From contig NZ_QKZK01000004.1 of the NCBI RefSeq assembly GCF_003254275.1, positions 124,001 to 188,000 on the forward strand: a stretch of 64,000 nucleotides of DNA. The letters run 5' to 3'. The notes under the pieces are model-generated. The model was not told the DNA's origin. It saw nothing but the letters and a program-made list of their open reading frames with translations, and made no database searches. Positions 42,027 through 52,214 of this stretch are shown here, piece after piece. Each line of letters begins with the position of its first letter. Within the stretch, counting starts at the first letter, position 1. The position numbers and the translations under genes are program-made. This stretch comes from Breznakibacter xylanolyticus. Lineage in GTDB: Bacteria; Bacteroidota; Bacteroidia; Bacteroidales; Marinilabiliaceae.

Positions 42027-44822
42027 ATGAAGAAAATTATCCCTGTTGCCCTGGTAACATTGTCGTTGTTGTTTGTACTGAATGTTGTGTTTTATCAGCG
42101 TATGTTTCATCGGCAATGTGAGATCGTAGAACAGGAGCTTCAAGCGGATCTCGATCAGGTCCTATCTGCCTTGATGGGAGAAGTCGCACTACAGAGGGAT
42201 GGCAGTTTCATGATAACTCCGGCTGAACTGGATATATTGATCCATCAGCCCAATCATGCTGAATTGGTGCGCGATCGGTTAGATATTTATTTCCGAACAC
42301 GTGGCTTATATATCAAACAACTTCGTTTTATTTCTGCGAAGGATGTTTGTTATACCCTAACCCGATCATCTTCCAGTGCCCTGCCTGTTCATTCCGTTGA
42401 ACAGCAATATTCAGAAAGTCATAAACCATTTGGTGTTTATGTAGATGTTGAAATTCAGAAGGTAGAGTGGCGTTTCCCGATGGTTGAAAGTCTTCCAAAT
42501 CAGGGTTTCATTGAAGTGAGTTACCCTTTGGATGTTTTCTTTAAACGGGCAACGCAACAACTGCATGACCACCAATTGTTGTGGGTTGAAAGTGAGGACG
42601 GGCAGGTGATATTTTCATCGGAGAACTTTGGTCATGGGAAAATTTCGGAGAACCGTGTGCCCTTAATTTCTGATGGTTGCGGAGCGTTGCATGAAATTAC
42701 AGTTCAACGCGCGACGCAGACGCAAAGCTACTATGCACTCCGACGTCCCATCGCGGGCATAGGACCCGGATGTGTGGCCGTATTATCGGTTCCACGCCAG
42801 GTGGTGATGGAGATGGTCAACGAAAACACCTTGTGGATAATTGGGATTTCAATTTTTATGGCGGTGATGGTCATTACCGGCTTTATGGTGCATTTTTATC
42901 GGATGGTGCAACATCGGGCTCGTGCCCGCATCTCCCTCGAAGGTGTGCGAAAGGTTATTTATTACCTCCCTTTAGGGGTTATCATGCTCGATCATAAAAA
43001 GAAAATTCTTCAGGTAAACCGATGGTTGTTGCAATTGGTTGAGATTGAAGACGAAGATTTTTTTATCAGCCAACAGGTCACCCCTGAGCTGGTATTTAGT
43101 CGTGTCACCATTGTTGATGCTGTTCACTACAGTGATGTCTCATCTAAATATGTTATTCGCAAATCTGATGGTCGTGAAGTGGTGATTTTGAATGAAAAAA
43201 TCCCAATGTACGTTCAGTTCGAGAAATGTTGGGTGGATAGTTATATGATGCTTTCCGAAGAATCGGCACCCGTTGTGAACCGAAGTGCTCAAAACATTTT
43301 CGTGGCCAACATTAGTCATGAACTGCGCACGCCTCTTAATGGCATCATTGGCATGATTGACCTGCTTTCGCAAAGTCGTGCCGATACCGGTGACGCTGAG
43401 ATATTGACTTTGCTTAAACGATCGAGTGATACATTATTAAGCCTGATTAATGACATTCTTGACTTTTCAAAAATTCAGTCCGGAAAGTTTGAAATTGAGG
43501 CCATCCCTTTTGACCTTAGTTCCGAATTCATCGAAACCATCCGTTCATTTGAACCCAGGGCTCAGGAACGCGGGCTTGCATTGACCTGGCATGTCGAGGG
43601 GGCATTGCCCGAAGATTTTGTGGGAGACCCCATCCGTTTGCGTCAGGTTTTAAATAATTTGTTGTCCAATGCCCTGAAGTTTACACCACGTGGGCAGGTG
43701 CACGTGAGTGTAGAACCCACCCGGATGCTCAATGGTAACCCGGGATTGCTCTTTTCGGTGAAAGATAGCGGTATTGGCATTGCAAAGGAAAAGCAACGCG
43801 ACATCTTTAAGTCGTTTCAACAGGCCGACGAGAGTACCACCCGAAAGTATGGCGGTACCGGGTTGGGAACCACCATTGCCAAGGAGTTGGTTCATTTGAT
43901 GGGGGGCGAAATTTGGGTGAATAGTCCCGTCAAGTGGGAGATGACCTGTGAATACCCAGGGAGTGAATTTTGTTTTACGTTGCCCATACGTACCATGCGT
44001 CATTTGAAAAATATTCCGGTAGACACTATCACCGATTTTCGACATCTGCGGTGCGTGATTGTGACCGATGATGTCATGCAGGTACAGATTATGCACAGTA
44101 ATGCCAGTGCCCTTCATATCGATTGCCGGATTATGTCGCCCACGCAGGAAACCATCGACATGCTTCGTACCAGCCGTCGTTTTCATTTGTTGGTCATTGA
44201 CAATCGCCCCGATTTTGACGGCCTGGTTTTCCTTCAGGAACTGTATAATCATCATTTGCATCGCAATTACATCATACTGTTTCAGAGCAACGATCAGCAA
44301 AACACCAATACGGGCGTTGCTCGTCGTTTGGGTGCCGATGCCTATCTTCGTAAGCCGGTTAAATTGGTGGTGTTTCGGGATTTTCTTTTAAAACATTTTC
44401 CTCATATCGAGAATCGGGTGAAAGTAGATGCCGCTGAATGGTCGCATCATGCCCTGAGAATTTTGGTGGCTGAAGATAATTTATTGAACCAGAAAGTGAT
44501 TCACAATCTGTTTCAGAAGTTGGGTTTTGATATTGATGTGGCTACAAACGGGCAAGAGGCCGTTGATTTGGTTCTTGATAAGCAGCACGACATTGTTTTT
44601 ATGGATGTGTATATGCCTGTCATGGATGGCATTGAAGCTTCGCTGAAGTTAAAGAAACACCACTATCGGGGAACCATTGTTGCCATGACCGCAAGTAACG
44701 ATGTGGGAGAACGTCGTCGTGCCCTTGATGCCGGCATGGATGACTTCATCAGTAAACCGGCTCGCCTCGACGACATTCAGCGAATGTTGGTTAAGTGGTG
44801 CAGTCGGGTTTCTCAAGCTTAA
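42027..44822 (+). CDS. Hybrid sensor histidine kinase with two receiver domains
   Basis: A membrane kinase of about 931 aa. Helices at about residues 3-23 and 268-290 enclose a periplasmic sensor with no recognisable family. A short PAS-like region precedes HisKA, whose H-box S-H-E-L-R-T-P-L-N is canonical, and HATPase_c (D-S-G-I-G-I-A, Y-G-G-T-G-L-G-T). The first receiver-like region is divergent (V-T-D-D-V, V-I-D-N-R-P). The second is canonical (V-A-E-D-N, F-M-D-V-Y-M-P, with lysine in S-K-P-A). The ATG at 42027 is preferred to the TTG at 42018. It lies between rsgA and another kinase on the same strand. Confidence 0.93.
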   Translation: MKKIIPVALVTLSLLFVLNVVFYQRMFHRQCEIVEQELQADLDQVLSALMGEVALQRDGSFMITPAELDILIHQPNHAELVRDRLDIYFRTRGLYIKQLRFISAKDVCYTLTRSSSSALPVHSVEQQYSESHKPFGVYVDVEIQKVEWRFPMVESLPNQGFIEVSYPLDVFFKRATQQLHDHQLLWVESEDGQVIFSSENFGHGKISENRVPLISDGCGALHEITVQRATQTQSYYALRRPIAGIGPGCVAVLSVPRQVVMEMVNENTLWIIGISIFMAVMVITGFMVHFYRMVQHRARARISLEGVRKVIYYLPLGVIMLDHKKKILQVNRWLLQLVEIEDEDFFISQQVTPELVFSRVTIVDAVHYSDVSSKYVIRKSDGREVVILNEKIPMYVQFEKCWVDSYMMLSEESAPVVNRSAQNIFVANISHELRTPLNGIIGMIDLLSQSRADTGDAEILTLLKRSSDTLLSLINDILDFSKIQSGKFEIEAIPFDLSSEFIETIRSFEPRAQERGLALTWHVEGALPEDFVGDPIRLRQVLNNLLSNALKFTPRGQVHVSVEPTRMLNGNPGLLFSVKDSGIGIAKEKQRDIFKSFQQADESTTRKYGGTGLGTTIAKELVHLMGGEIWVNSPVKWEMTCEYPGSEFCFTLPIRTMRHLKNIPVDTITDFRHLRCVIVTDDVMQVQIMHSNASALHIDCRIMSPTQETIDMLRTSRRFHLLVIDNRPDFDGLVFLQELYNHHLHRNYIILFQSNDQQNTNTGVARRLGADAYLRKPVKLVVFRDFLLKHFPHIENRVKVDAAEWSHHALRILVAEDNLLNQKVIHNLFQKLGFDIDVATNGQEAVDLVLDKQHDIVFMDVYMPVMDGIEASLKLKKHHYRGTIVAMTASNDVGERRRALDAGMDDFISKPARLDDIQRMLVKWCSRVSQA

Positions 44823-44869
44823 TGAGTGTATCACCCTTTGTCAACATATTTGTATAGACTTTTTCAATC

Positions 44870-46027
44870 ATGAGTTTTTATTCCCGAAAAAAACGGTGGA
44901 AATATTTTTTGTTGTTGACGGCTCTTTTTATTGGTGGGTTTACCCTATGGTACACCAATGGGTTGGTCGAGATTATTAAGCAGGATGAGCACCGAAAGAT
45001 GGAGATTTGGGCTGAAGCCATTCGTGTTCTCACGGTGTCGGACGGAAGTGAGAGCGCCCCAATGATGAACTTGATTAACAAGGTGATTGCTGAGAATCGC
45101 ACCATTCCGGTGATTCTGATTGACCATGCAGGCCAAGTTCTCTCGTACAACAACCTGGATGCCGGACGTGAAAACGATGTGCAGTATCTGATGAAAGAGC
45201 TTGAGGCCATGAAACATCATGGTGATCATATCTTTATTGATTTGGGCGAAGGGGAAATACAATATTTGTATTATCGCGATTCGGTGCTGCTTCAGCAGTT
45301 AAAATGGTTTCCGATGGTGCAGATGCTGGTCGTGGCCGTGTTTATTATTGTAGCCTATATGGTATTCAGTGGTACGCGCAAGGCTGAGCAGGATCAGGTA
45401 TGGGTGGGTATGGCTAAAGAAACGGCTCATCAGTTGGGTACCCCTACTTCTTCGTTACTGGCTTGGGTCGATTTGTTGAAAATGAAGCAGGTAGAGCCCG
45501 ATTTGGTGGGAGAGATGGCCAAGGATGTGGAGCGTTTGCGCATCATCACCGATCGGTTTTCAAAAATCGGCACTCAGGGTGATATGCAAATGCTTGTGTT
45601 AAGCCAAACCATTGGAGCAACGTTGGACTATCTGAAAAAGCGAACTTCTTCTCAGGTTCATTTTCACCTCAATGAGGGTGATGCATGTTATCAAGCGTTC
45701 ATTAATCCGGTTCTTTTTGAGTGGGTTATCGAAAATCTTTGCAAAAATGCCCTTGATGCCATGGGTGGGAAGGGTGATATTACCATCTCGCTTTCTGATC
45801 ACAAACAATTCGTGTGCATTGACGTGAAAGACACCGGGAAAGGCATCCCCCGGCATCGTTTCAAAACGGTGTTTCAACCCGGTTATACGACAAAAAAACG
45901 GGGTTGGGGATTGGGTTTGACATTGGTGAAGCGCATTGTTGAGCAATATCATAAGGGTAAGATATTTGTGGCGAGCTCTCAACCGGGTGAAGGATCCACT
46001 TTTCGTATTCTTTTGCGAAAAGGTTGA
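44870..46027 (+). CDS. Sensor histidine kinase (E-T-A-H-Q-L-G-T-P type)
   Basis: A 385-aa two-helix membrane kinase with helices at about residues 10-30 and 148-168 and a small periplasmic domain between them. The H-box is E-T-A-H-Q-L-G-T-P-T, a form common in Bacteroidota kinases. The ATPase domain shows N-L-C-K-N-A-L-D-A-M, D-T-G-K-G-I-P and G-W-G-L-G-L-T. No response-regulator gene follows, so it is an orphan here. It starts 47 bp after the hybrid kinase and precedes a DUF4097-type secreted protein, with which it may be co-expressed. Confidence 0.92.
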   Translation: MSFYSRKKRWKYFLLLTALFIGGFTLWYTNGLVEIIKQDEHRKMEIWAEAIRVLTVSDGSESAPMMNLINKVIAENRTIPVILIDHAGQVLSYNNLDAGRENDVQYLMKELEAMKHHGDHIFIDLGEGEIQYLYYRDSVLLQQLKWFPMVQMLVVAVFIIVAYMVFSGTRKAEQDQVWVGMAKETAHQLGTPTSSLLAWVDLLKMKQVEPDLVGEMAKDVERLRIITDRFSKIGTQGDMQMLVLSQTIGATLDYLKKRTSSQVHFHLNEGDACYQAFINPVLFEWVIENLCKNALDAMGGKGDITISLSDHKQFVCIDVKDTGKGIPRHRFKTVFQPGYTTKKRGWGLGLTLVKRIVEQYHKGKIFVASSQPGEGSTFRILLRKG

Positions 46028-46107
46028 TAATTGAGCTGAAACCATTTATCTTGGGATGCGTATCAATCATTTTTTATAACAGCTATTTTATACTAAAATC
46101 CTTGACG

Positions 46108-47154
46108 ATGAGACATTTTTTTACACAATCCATGCTTTCAGTAGTTCTGCTATTGTTTGGTGTTCTTGGACATGCCCAAATTCGAACAGTTTCGAATACC
46201 CAAATTGTCCGCGAGCATCAAGAATCCTTTTCAGGTGTAAAAAGCGTAAAAATAGATGCACAATTCAGCAAAGAAGATGTGACTGGCGACTCCGGCAGTG
46301 AATTGAAGGTCAATGGGAAATTAATGTCCGATCTCAAGGATGACAACTATCAGGTGGTATCTGATGTGGTTGATGGGGTAATATCCATCAGTGTTCGTTA
46401 TCCTGCACAGGGTTGGACGACTCATTCCGGGGAATTATCCATCCTGTTGCCTGAAGGAATTATCCTGGAGGTAATTACCACTTCAGGGACTGTAAATGTT
46501 TCTGAATTAAAAAACAACGAGGTAAAAGTAACCACTCGCAGCGGTGGCATTGAAGTAAGTAATGTGGTCGGAAATTTGAAAACAATGACTGCAACGGGCA
46601 CTACCCGTGTGAACAACGTGAAGGGAACTGTTTCTCTCAATTCAAAGAATGGTGCGCAGCACCTTCAGGATGTGACCGGCGATGTGTCGGTTGCATCTAC
46701 CGAAGGAGAGTTGCGTTTAACCAACGTGACCGGACAGGTTCGGACTGAGTCCACCTCGGGCAACCAAACTCTGTTGCAAATTAAGGGGGCTATTCGCGGA
46801 AAGGCTGTTAACGGGAACGTGAAGGTTTCTGAGTCGGAAGGAGAAGCCGCTGTGGTGACTTTTGCCGGAGCCATTAACTTTCATAACTTTAAAGGCACGA
46901 TGAATCTGAATTCTACCACCGGAGAGCAAGTGGGTTCACGAATAACCCTGACCGGTTCGTCAAATTACAAAACCACCGAAGGACGTATCCGCATGACCAT
47001 GCTCAATGCGACCGAAGAGTTGACCTTTAATTGCAAGTCGGGCACTGCCTTTATTCAAGCACGTGGCGTGTCAAAGAAAAAGAAGCTTAATTCGGGTAAA
47101 GGATCTATTGTGGTGACATCCGAATCTAACACCGGCGGTCAGGTATTTAATTGA
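46108..47154 (+). CDS. DUF4097-like secreted beta-repeat protein
   Basis: A protein of about 348 aa with a signal peptide ending near G-H-A-Q. Residues about 130-320 consist of irregular repeats of roughly 20 residues alternating V-x-V and S-G/T-G turns (T-T-S-G-T-V-N-V, T-R-S-G-G-I-E-V, T-S-G-N-Q-T), the right-handed beta-solenoid pattern of DUF4097/adhesin-like proteins. Function is unknown; an extracytoplasmic location is likely. The ATG at 46108 is preferred to an upstream alternative because only it gives a clean signal peptide. A strong terminator follows. Confidence 0.82.
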   Translation: MRHFFTQSMLSVVLLLFGVLGHAQIRTVSNTQIVREHQESFSGVKSVKIDAQFSKEDVTGDSGSELKVNGKLMSDLKDDNYQVVSDVVDGVISISVRYPAQGWTTHSGELSILLPEGIILEVITTSGTVNVSELKNNEVKVTTRSGGIEVSNVVGNLKTMTATGTTRVNNVKGTVSLNSKNGAQHLQDVTGDVSVASTEGELRLTNVTGQVRTESTSGNQTLLQIKGAIRGKAVNGNVKVSESEGEAAVVTFAGAINFHNFKGTMNLNSTTGEQVGSRITLTGSSNYKTTEGRIRMTMLNATEELTFNCKSGTAFIQARGVSKKKKLNSGKGSIVVTSESNTGGQVFN

Positions 47155-47174
47155 TTGCCATTGATTTTATCATA

Positions 47175-47207
47175 AAACCCCGTCGGTTCATGCGACGGGG
47201 TTTTTTA
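47175..47207 (+). terminator. Terminator of the kinase-DUF4097 unit
   Basis: AAAACCCCGTCG pairs with CGACGGGGTTTT around a short loop and runs into further Ts, 21 bp after the stop. Confidence 0.92.
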
Positions 47208-47329
47208 TTTTCCGGATGAGCATTCCCGATGTTGAAGTGCAAAGGTGTTGTGTTTCAAAAAATCACCTTCATAAATCCGTTTTTTGCAATTAAGTTGCTT
47301 ATTTTGCAAAACATTTCAAAAAAGCATCT

Positions 47330-47578
47330 ATGGTAAAGAAAGATGACAACAAGCCGAATTTTGCTTTGAGCAAAGAAAATTACGTGCTAATGGCCATTGG
47401 TTTTGGCATCATTATATTGGGTTTCATCCTTATGGTGGGGGGGCGGTCATCCGATCTCAATGTGTTCAATGCCGATGAGGTTTATGGTTGGCGTCGTATT
47501 ACGTTGGCTCCTGTGATTGTGTTGATTGGCTTTTTGTTCGAGATTTATGCCATCATGAAGAAGCCGAAAGGCGAGTAA
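47330..47578 (+). CDS. DUF3098 small membrane protein
   Basis: An 82-aa protein with two hydrophobic helices (about 18-38 and 55-73) separated by a short polar loop containing the family word F-N-A-D-E-V-Y-G-W-R-R. It matches DUF3098, a Bacteroidota family of unknown function. In this window it lies directly upstream of uppP, truB and queA on the same strand, with gaps of about 70-110 bp, which may reflect loose co-expression. Confidence 0.88.
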   Translation: MVKKDDNKPNFALSKENYVLMAIGFGIIILGFILMVGGRSSDLNVFNADEVYGWRRITLAPVIVLIGFLFEIYAIMKKPKGE

Positions 47579-47673
47579 TTCTTCTTGCTTTTTCTCATTT
47601 TCAGTCATTCATTTTTTAACGTTCCTGCTGCAAGGCGAGTTATTTCGTTTGCAGGGGGATTATTTTGTTTTTT

Positions 47674-48516
47674 ATGAACACGCTTGAAGCCATTGTTATT
47701 GCAATTGTTGAGGGGTTGACAGAGTTTTTACCCGTATCATCGACCGGGCACATGATTATTGCCCAAAAGTTGTTGGGTGTTCAGAGTACTGATTTTGTGC
47801 GACTTTTTACGGTTGGTATCCAATTGGGAGCCATTTTGTCGGTGGTGATGCTTTACTGGCGTAAGTTTCTGGCTCCGTTGTCGCAGAATGCTGCTTCACA
47901 AGATGCACCGTCTTTGGTGCGCATGGAGGTGAAGTTTCGGTTTTACCTCAAATTATTGTTGGCATTTGTTCCGGCAGCTTTTTTTGGGTTGGTGTTTAAA
48001 TCGGTGATTGATACCATGCTCGAGAGTGTACTGGTTGTTGCCATTTCGTTGGTGGCAGGTGGCGTGGTATTGTTGTTTGTCGATAAGTGGTTTAACAATC
48101 AGCCCGATTCGGACGAAGAACCCACTTACCCAAAGGCTTTTAAAATTGGACTCTTTCAGGTGATTGCCATGATTCCGGGTGTCAGTCGTTCTGCTGCCAC
48201 CATTATTGGGGGGCTCACGCAAAAAATGTCGCGCAAGGCTGCTGCCGAATTTTCTTTCTTTTTGGCTGTCCCCACCATGGCAGCCGCTACTGGTTACGAA
48301 TTGCTTCAAACATGGCAGTTGATACAGCCCGGCGACTGGCCCATATTCATTCTTGGAAACGTTGTGGCGTTTGTGGTGGCGCTTTTGGCCATCAAAGGTT
48401 TTATTTCGTATCTCACTCGACATGGGTTTAAAGTGTTTGGCTATTATCGCATCGCGGTAGGTGTGATTATTTTGCTACTCCTGGCTTTTGGGGTCGATTT
48501 AAACATGGTCGGATAA
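47674..48516 (+). CDS. uppP: Undecaprenyl-diphosphatase
   Basis: Integral membrane enzyme (BacA/UppP type, about 280 aa) that dephosphorylates undecaprenyl pyrophosphate to recycle the lipid carrier for peptidoglycan and O-antigen synthesis. It confers bacitracin tolerance when abundant. The two catalytic motifs are visible as [14 protein letters not shown] (about 13-26) and G-V-S-R-S-A-A-T (about 169-176). The ATG at 47674 is preferred to a TTG three codons earlier. Confidence 0.96.
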   Translation: MNTLEAIVIAIVEGLTEFLPVSSTGHMIIAQKLLGVQSTDFVRLFTVGIQLGAILSVVMLYWRKFLAPLSQNAASQDAPSLVRMEVKFRFYLKLLLAFVPAAFFGLVFKSVIDTMLESVLVVAISLVAGGVVLLFVDKWFNNQPDSDEEPTYPKAFKIGLFQVIAMIPGVSRSAATIIGGLTQKMSRKAAAEFSFFLAVPTMAAATGYELLQTWQLIQPGDWPIFILGNVVAFVVALLAIKGFISYLTRHGFKVFGYYRIAVGVIILLLLAFGVDLNMVG

Positions 48517-48623
48517 AACCTTTCGTGAGGCTGCACGTTCAACGTTTATAGTTTGGGTGTAAACTTGGTGGCAAATATTCATAACATCCAAACACAGAGC
48601 ATTACAACCATTAACAACATACA

Positions 48624-49322
48624 ATGATAGATTACCTCGAGGGCGAAATGCTGCTTTTCGACAAACCATACGAATGGACTTCATTTGATTTGGTGAATAA
48701 AATCAGGGTTAAACTCAAACATACCCTGCGCAAGAAGAACATTAAGGTGGGACATGCCGGCACGCTTGATCCGTTGGCCACCGGACTCATGATTGTCTGC
48801 ACCGGTAAAGCCACCAAACGCATCGATCAGCTTAGCGGACTCGACAAAGAATACGTGGCAACCATTGAACTGGGTGCCACTACGCCAACTTACGATTTGG
48901 AATCGAACGTTGACAATCGATTTCCCACGGAGCACATCACTCGCGAAGTGATTGAAGCGGTGTTGTGCCAGTTTAAAGGCGATATTGAACAGATGCCTCC
49001 CATTTATTCGGCCATCAAAATTAAGGGCGAAAAAGCATACGATTTGGCCCGTCGTGGCGACAAGGTCGAGCTCAAGCCCCGTCCCATTACCATTCACGCC
49101 TTAGAGATTCTTGACTTTGAGATGCCTCGATTGGTTGTCCGGGTTCATTGTTCCAAGGGCACCTACATTCGGTCGTTAGCCCACGACATTGGACAGGCGC
49201 TCTCATCGGGTGCCCATCTTACCGGGTTGATTCGCACACGAATTGGTGAATTTTCTTTGGATGGGGCTCAGAAAATTGAAAATTTTGTGAGAAATTTGCA
49301 ATTGGCTGAAACAAATGAGTAA
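48624..49322 (+). CDS. truB: tRNA pseudouridine(55) synthase
   Basis: A 232-aa enzyme that isomerises U55 in the T loop of tRNAs. The catalytic aspartate lies in H-A-G-T-L-D-P-L-A-T-G-L near residue 51. K-P-Y-E-W-T-S-F-D near the N-terminus and the K-G-T-Y-I-R-S-L-A stretch near residue 175 are family hallmarks. The protein is short because the C-terminal PUA domain of proteobacterial TruB is absent, as is common in Bacteroidota. It lies upstream of queA, another tRNA-modification gene, with a 73-bp gap. Confidence 0.95.
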   Translation: MIDYLEGEMLLFDKPYEWTSFDLVNKIRVKLKHTLRKKNIKVGHAGTLDPLATGLMIVCTGKATKRIDQLSGLDKEYVATIELGATTPTYDLESNVDNRFPTEHITREVIEAVLCQFKGDIEQMPPIYSAIKIKGEKAYDLARRGDKVELKPRPITIHALEILDFEMPRLVVRVHCSKGTYIRSLAHDIGQALSSGAHLTGLIRTRIGEFSLDGAQKIENFVRNLQLAETNE

Positions 49323-49395
49323 TTGCTCCGTATAAGGTATCCCGGCTTAGCCGGATGCCTTGTTAATAACTATTTTTTTAAATAACGTTTTTGGT

Positions 49396-50445
49396 ATGAA
49401 GCTGTCAAAGTTTAAGTATAAGCTCCCCGAAGAACTCATCGCCCTTCACCCGGTTGATAACCGTGATGAATCACGTATGATGGTTGTTGATAGAGAAAAG
49501 AAAACCATTGAGCACAAGATCTTTAAAGACTTGATTGATTATTTTGATGATCAGGACGTGATGGTTTTCAATAACACCAAAGTGTTTCCGGCACGACTTT
49601 ACGGCAACAAAGAGAAAACAGGAGCCGAAATTGAAGTGTTTCTGCTTCGTGAGCTCAATAGTGAGATGCGATTGTGGGATGTGTTGGTGGATCCGGCTCG
49701 AAAAATCCGCATTGGTAACAAACTTTATTTTGGTGAAGACGACAGTTTGGTGGCCGAGGTGATTGACAACACCACCTCGCGTGGTCGTACCTTGCGTTTT
49801 TTATTTGATGGCAGTCACGAGGAGTTTAAGAAAACTTTATATGGACTGGGCGAAACGCCTCTTCCCAAGTTTATTAAGCGCGATGTGGTTCCTGAGGATC
49901 GCGAGCGTTATCAAACCATTTTTGCCAAGCACGAAGGTGCGGTTGCTGCCCCAACTGCGGGAATGCACTTTAGTCGGGAGTTGCTCAAGCGACTGGAGAT
50001 TAAAGGTTTGCATTTTGCAGAGGTGACCTTGCACGTCGGTCTTGGTAATTTCCGTGCCGTGGATGTTGAGGATTTGACCAAGCATAAGATGGATTCTGAG
50101 CAAATCATGATTACCCAGGAGGCCACCGAAATCATCAACAAAGGTAAGGACGACCGTCGCAAAGTGTGTGCCGTGGGAACCACGGTGATGCGCACGCTTG
50201 AAAGCTCGGTTTCGACCTTCGGCCACGTGAAGCCTTTTGAGGGATGGACCAATAAGTTTATTTTCCCTCCTTACGATTTCAATGTGGCCAACTGCATGAT
50301 TACCAACTTTCATCTCCCATTGTCCACATTAATGATGATGACCAGTGCTTTTGCAGGTTATGATTTGTTGATGGATGCTTATAAAGAGGCGGTGAAAGAA
50401 AAGTACCGTTTTGGAACCTATGGCGATGCCATGCTCATTCTGTAA
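49396..50445 (+). CDS. queA: S-adenosylmethionine:tRNA ribosyltransferase-isomerase
   Basis: Enzyme of queuosine synthesis that transfers and rearranges the ribose of SAM onto 7-aminomethyl-7-deazaguanine in tRNA, giving epoxyqueuosine. About 349 aa from the ATG at 49396 ([11 protein letters not shown]), which matches family starts better than 49360. Recognisable blocks include [20 protein letters not shown] and N-F-H-L-P-L-S-T-L. No other queuosine genes are in the window. A good terminator follows. Confidence 0.96.
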   Translation: MKLSKFKYKLPEELIALHPVDNRDESRMMVVDREKKTIEHKIFKDLIDYFDDQDVMVFNNTKVFPARLYGNKEKTGAEIEVFLLRELNSEMRLWDVLVDPARKIRIGNKLYFGEDDSLVAEVIDNTTSRGRTLRFLFDGSHEEFKKTLYGLGETPLPKFIKRDVVPEDRERYQTIFAKHEGAVAAPTAGMHFSRELLKRLEIKGLHFAEVTLHVGLGNFRAVDVEDLTKHKMDSEQIMITQEATEIINKGKDDRRKVCAVGTTVMRTLESSVSTFGHVKPFEGWTNKFIFPPYDFNVANCMITNFHLPLSTLMMMTSAFAGYDLLMDAYKEAVKEKYRFGTYGDAMLIL

Positions 50446-50467
50446 AATGAGTTTTCGTAACATATTT

Positions 50468-50495
50468 AAAAGCACGACCTGGGTCGTGCTTTTTG
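50468..50495 (+). terminator. Terminator of queA
   Basis: AAAGCACGAC pairs with GTCGTGCTTT around CTGG and runs into Ts, 22 bp after the stop. Confidence 0.9.
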
Positions 50496-50511
50496 CATTT
50501 TGATGGTAATG

Positions 50512-50552
50512 AAAAAACCGGCACACCCTCTAATGAGAAAGTGTGCCGGTTC
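50512..50552 (-). terminator. Terminator of ilvE
   Basis: On the minus strand AACCGGCACAC and GTGTGCCGGTT form an 11-bp stem with a 13-nt loop followed by Ts, about 22 bp after the ilvE stop. It faces the queA terminator. Confidence 0.85.
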
Positions 50553-50574
50553 GTAAATGGTCACATTAGCGTGC

Positions 50575-51597
50575 TTAGATTTCGATGACTGTTACCCAGC
50601 CATAAGGGTCGGGTTCGTCACCATATTGAATGGCGCGCAGTTTTTTATAGAGCATTTCGCAATTTTTTCCCGGGTTGCCATCTTTGCTGAAGATGTAACT
50701 TTTTCCGGTGTCAATGTCATCAATTTTACCAATGGGGCTGATGACAGCAGCGGTACCACAAGCTCCGGCTTCTTCAAACGTTTCAAGTTCTTCGAGGGGA
50801 ATGGGGCGGCGTTCGGCTTTTAAGCCCATGTCCTGTGCCAACTGAAACAGACTCTTGTTGGTGACCGATGGCAATATGGACTTTGACTCGGGGGTGATGT
50901 AAGTATTGTTTTTAATGCCAAAAAAGTTGGCTGGGCCGCATTCATCGATGAATTTTTTCTCGCGGCTGTCCAGGTAAAGCACTGCGGAATAGCCTTTGTG
51001 ATGGGCTTCTTCGCCGGCAACCAAACTCGCCCCGTAATTGCCTCCGGCTTTAATGTTGCCTGTACCCAGTGGTGCAGCACGGTCGTGAAGGCGCGTAATC
51101 ATCATGTTAGTGGGTTTAAAACCGGCCTTGAAATAAGGGCCAACGGGGGTCACAAAAATGATGAACAGGTATTCGTCGGCAGGTGACACACCTACTTTGG
51201 CGCCGGTTCCAATGAGCAGCGGACGGATATAAAGTGAAGCCCCTGATTCGTATGGAGGGACAAAGCGTTTGTTCAGTTCGATGGCTTTTTGCACGGCATT
51301 GCAAAAGAGTTCCTCCGGAACCGGAGCCATCAGCAACCCGTTGGCTGAGTTTATCATGCGCTGCGCGTTTTCTTCCATACGGAATACACGCACTTTGCCA
51401 TCTTTCCCTTCAAAAGCTTTGAGACCTTCAAAGGCTTCCTGACCGTAGTGCAAGCAGGTGGCTGCCATGTGCATGCTAATCATCTCGGAGGAATGAATCT
51501 CCAGTTCACCCCATTTGCCGTCCCGGTAGTAGCAACGGACATTGTAATCAGCTTTCATGTAGCTGAAACTCAGGTTGCTCCAATCAATTTCGCTCAT
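50575..51597 (-). CDS. ilvE: Branched-chain amino acid aminotransferase
   Basis: Fold-type IV PLP enzyme of 340 aa that interconverts Val, Leu and Ile with their 2-oxo acids. The length and motifs fit the eukaryote-like BCAT2 branch. The cofactor lysine is in G-N-I-K-A-G-G-N-Y, and the conserved Y-L-D, F-I-D-E-C-G-P-A-N-F-F and G-T-A-A-V-I-S-P-I segments follow. The ATG at 51597 (M-S-E-I-D-W-S-N-L) is a normal start. It is monocistronic, with a terminator downstream and a 263-bp gap before the panD terminator upstream. Confidence 0.95.
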   Translation of the reverse strand: MSEIDWSNLSFSYMKADYNVRCYYRDGKWGELEIHSSEMISMHMAATCLHYGQEAFEGLKAFEGKDGKVRVFRMEENAQRMINSANGLLMAPVPEELFCNAVQKAIELNKRFVPPYESGASLYIRPLLIGTGAKVGVSPADEYLFIIFVTPVGPYFKAGFKPTNMMITRLHDRAAPLGTGNIKAGGNYGASLVAGEEAHHKGYSAVLYLDSREKKFIDECGPANFFGIKNNTYITPESKSILPSVTNKSLFQLAQDMGLKAERRPIPLEELETFEEAGACGTAAVISPIGKIDDIDTGKSYIFSKDGNPGKNCEMLYKKLRAIQYGDEPDPYGWVTVIEI

Positions 51598-51807
51598 CTC
51601 TAAGTGTTTTATTTTCTGACCATATTCTTCGGTGCTAAAAATAGCACTTTTAGGCCATTGATAGGATGATGAATCGTCAAATATTGACCGTTGTAAGTGG
51701 TTTTTTGTGTCAAATTCCGGGGTGAATTGCCCGTTGTTGATTTAGATTCGGTCATTGAACGGTTTTTTGTCGTGTTTGATGTGGTTTTTTGGGAACCTTT
51801 TTAAATG

Positions 51808-51846
51808 AAAAAACCCGGCAAACATAGTTCTGCCGGGTTTTTTTTA
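51808..51846 (-). terminator. Terminator of panCD
   Basis: AAACCCGGCA and TGCCGGGTTT form a 10-bp stem with a 10-nt loop, with A- and T-runs outside on both strands. It begins 14 bp after the panD stop. Confidence 0.92.
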
Positions 51847-51860
51847 TGATCGCAATCGAA

Positions 51861-52211
51861 TTAAATCAACTGATTGGTTTGTGTGTCGGGAAAGATGAAG
51901 GTGGGCTTGAATTTTTTAGCCTCTTCAAACTCGAGGGTGGCGTATGAAATAATGATCACGACGTCGCCAACGGCTACTTTACGGGCTGCGGCGCCGTTGA
52001 GGCAAACCACTCCACTGCCTCGTTCCCCTTTGATGACGTAAGTTTCGAGACGTTCACCATTGTTGTTGTTGACCACCTGTACCTTTTCGTTTTCAATAAT
52101 GTTGGAGGCTTCCATCAAAGCCTCGTCGATGGTGATGCTGCCCACGTAATTCAGGTTTGCCTCGGTGACCGACACATTGTGAATCTTCGATTTAACAACC
52201 TCAATAAGCAT
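51861..52211 (-). CDS. panD: Aspartate 1-decarboxylase precursor
   Basis: Pyruvoyl enzyme (116 aa) that makes beta-alanine from aspartate for pantothenate synthesis. The self-cleavage site is visible as Y-V-G-S-I-T-I-D, where cleavage between Gly and Ser generates the pyruvoyl group. The catalytic Lys region is near the N-terminus (V-V-K-S-K-I-H), and N-G-A-A-A-R is conserved. It starts 3 bp after the panC stop, so the two genes form an operon. Confidence 0.97.
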   Translation of the reverse strand: MLIEVVKSKIHNVSVTEANLNYVGSITIDEALMEASNIIENEKVQVVNNNNGERLETYVIKGERGSGVVCLNGAAARKVAVGDVVIIISYATLEFEEAKKFKPTFIFPDTQTNQLI

Positions 52212-52214
52212 GAT

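Noticed and set aside
42027-46027. Complete two-component pair in the rsgA-kinase region
   Set aside because: Two kinase genes are adjacent, but no stand-alone response regulator gene accompanies them.
49340-49352. CCGGC/GCCGG hairpin between truB and queA as a terminator
   Set aside because: Only 5 bp with a 3-nt loop and no T-tract on either strand.
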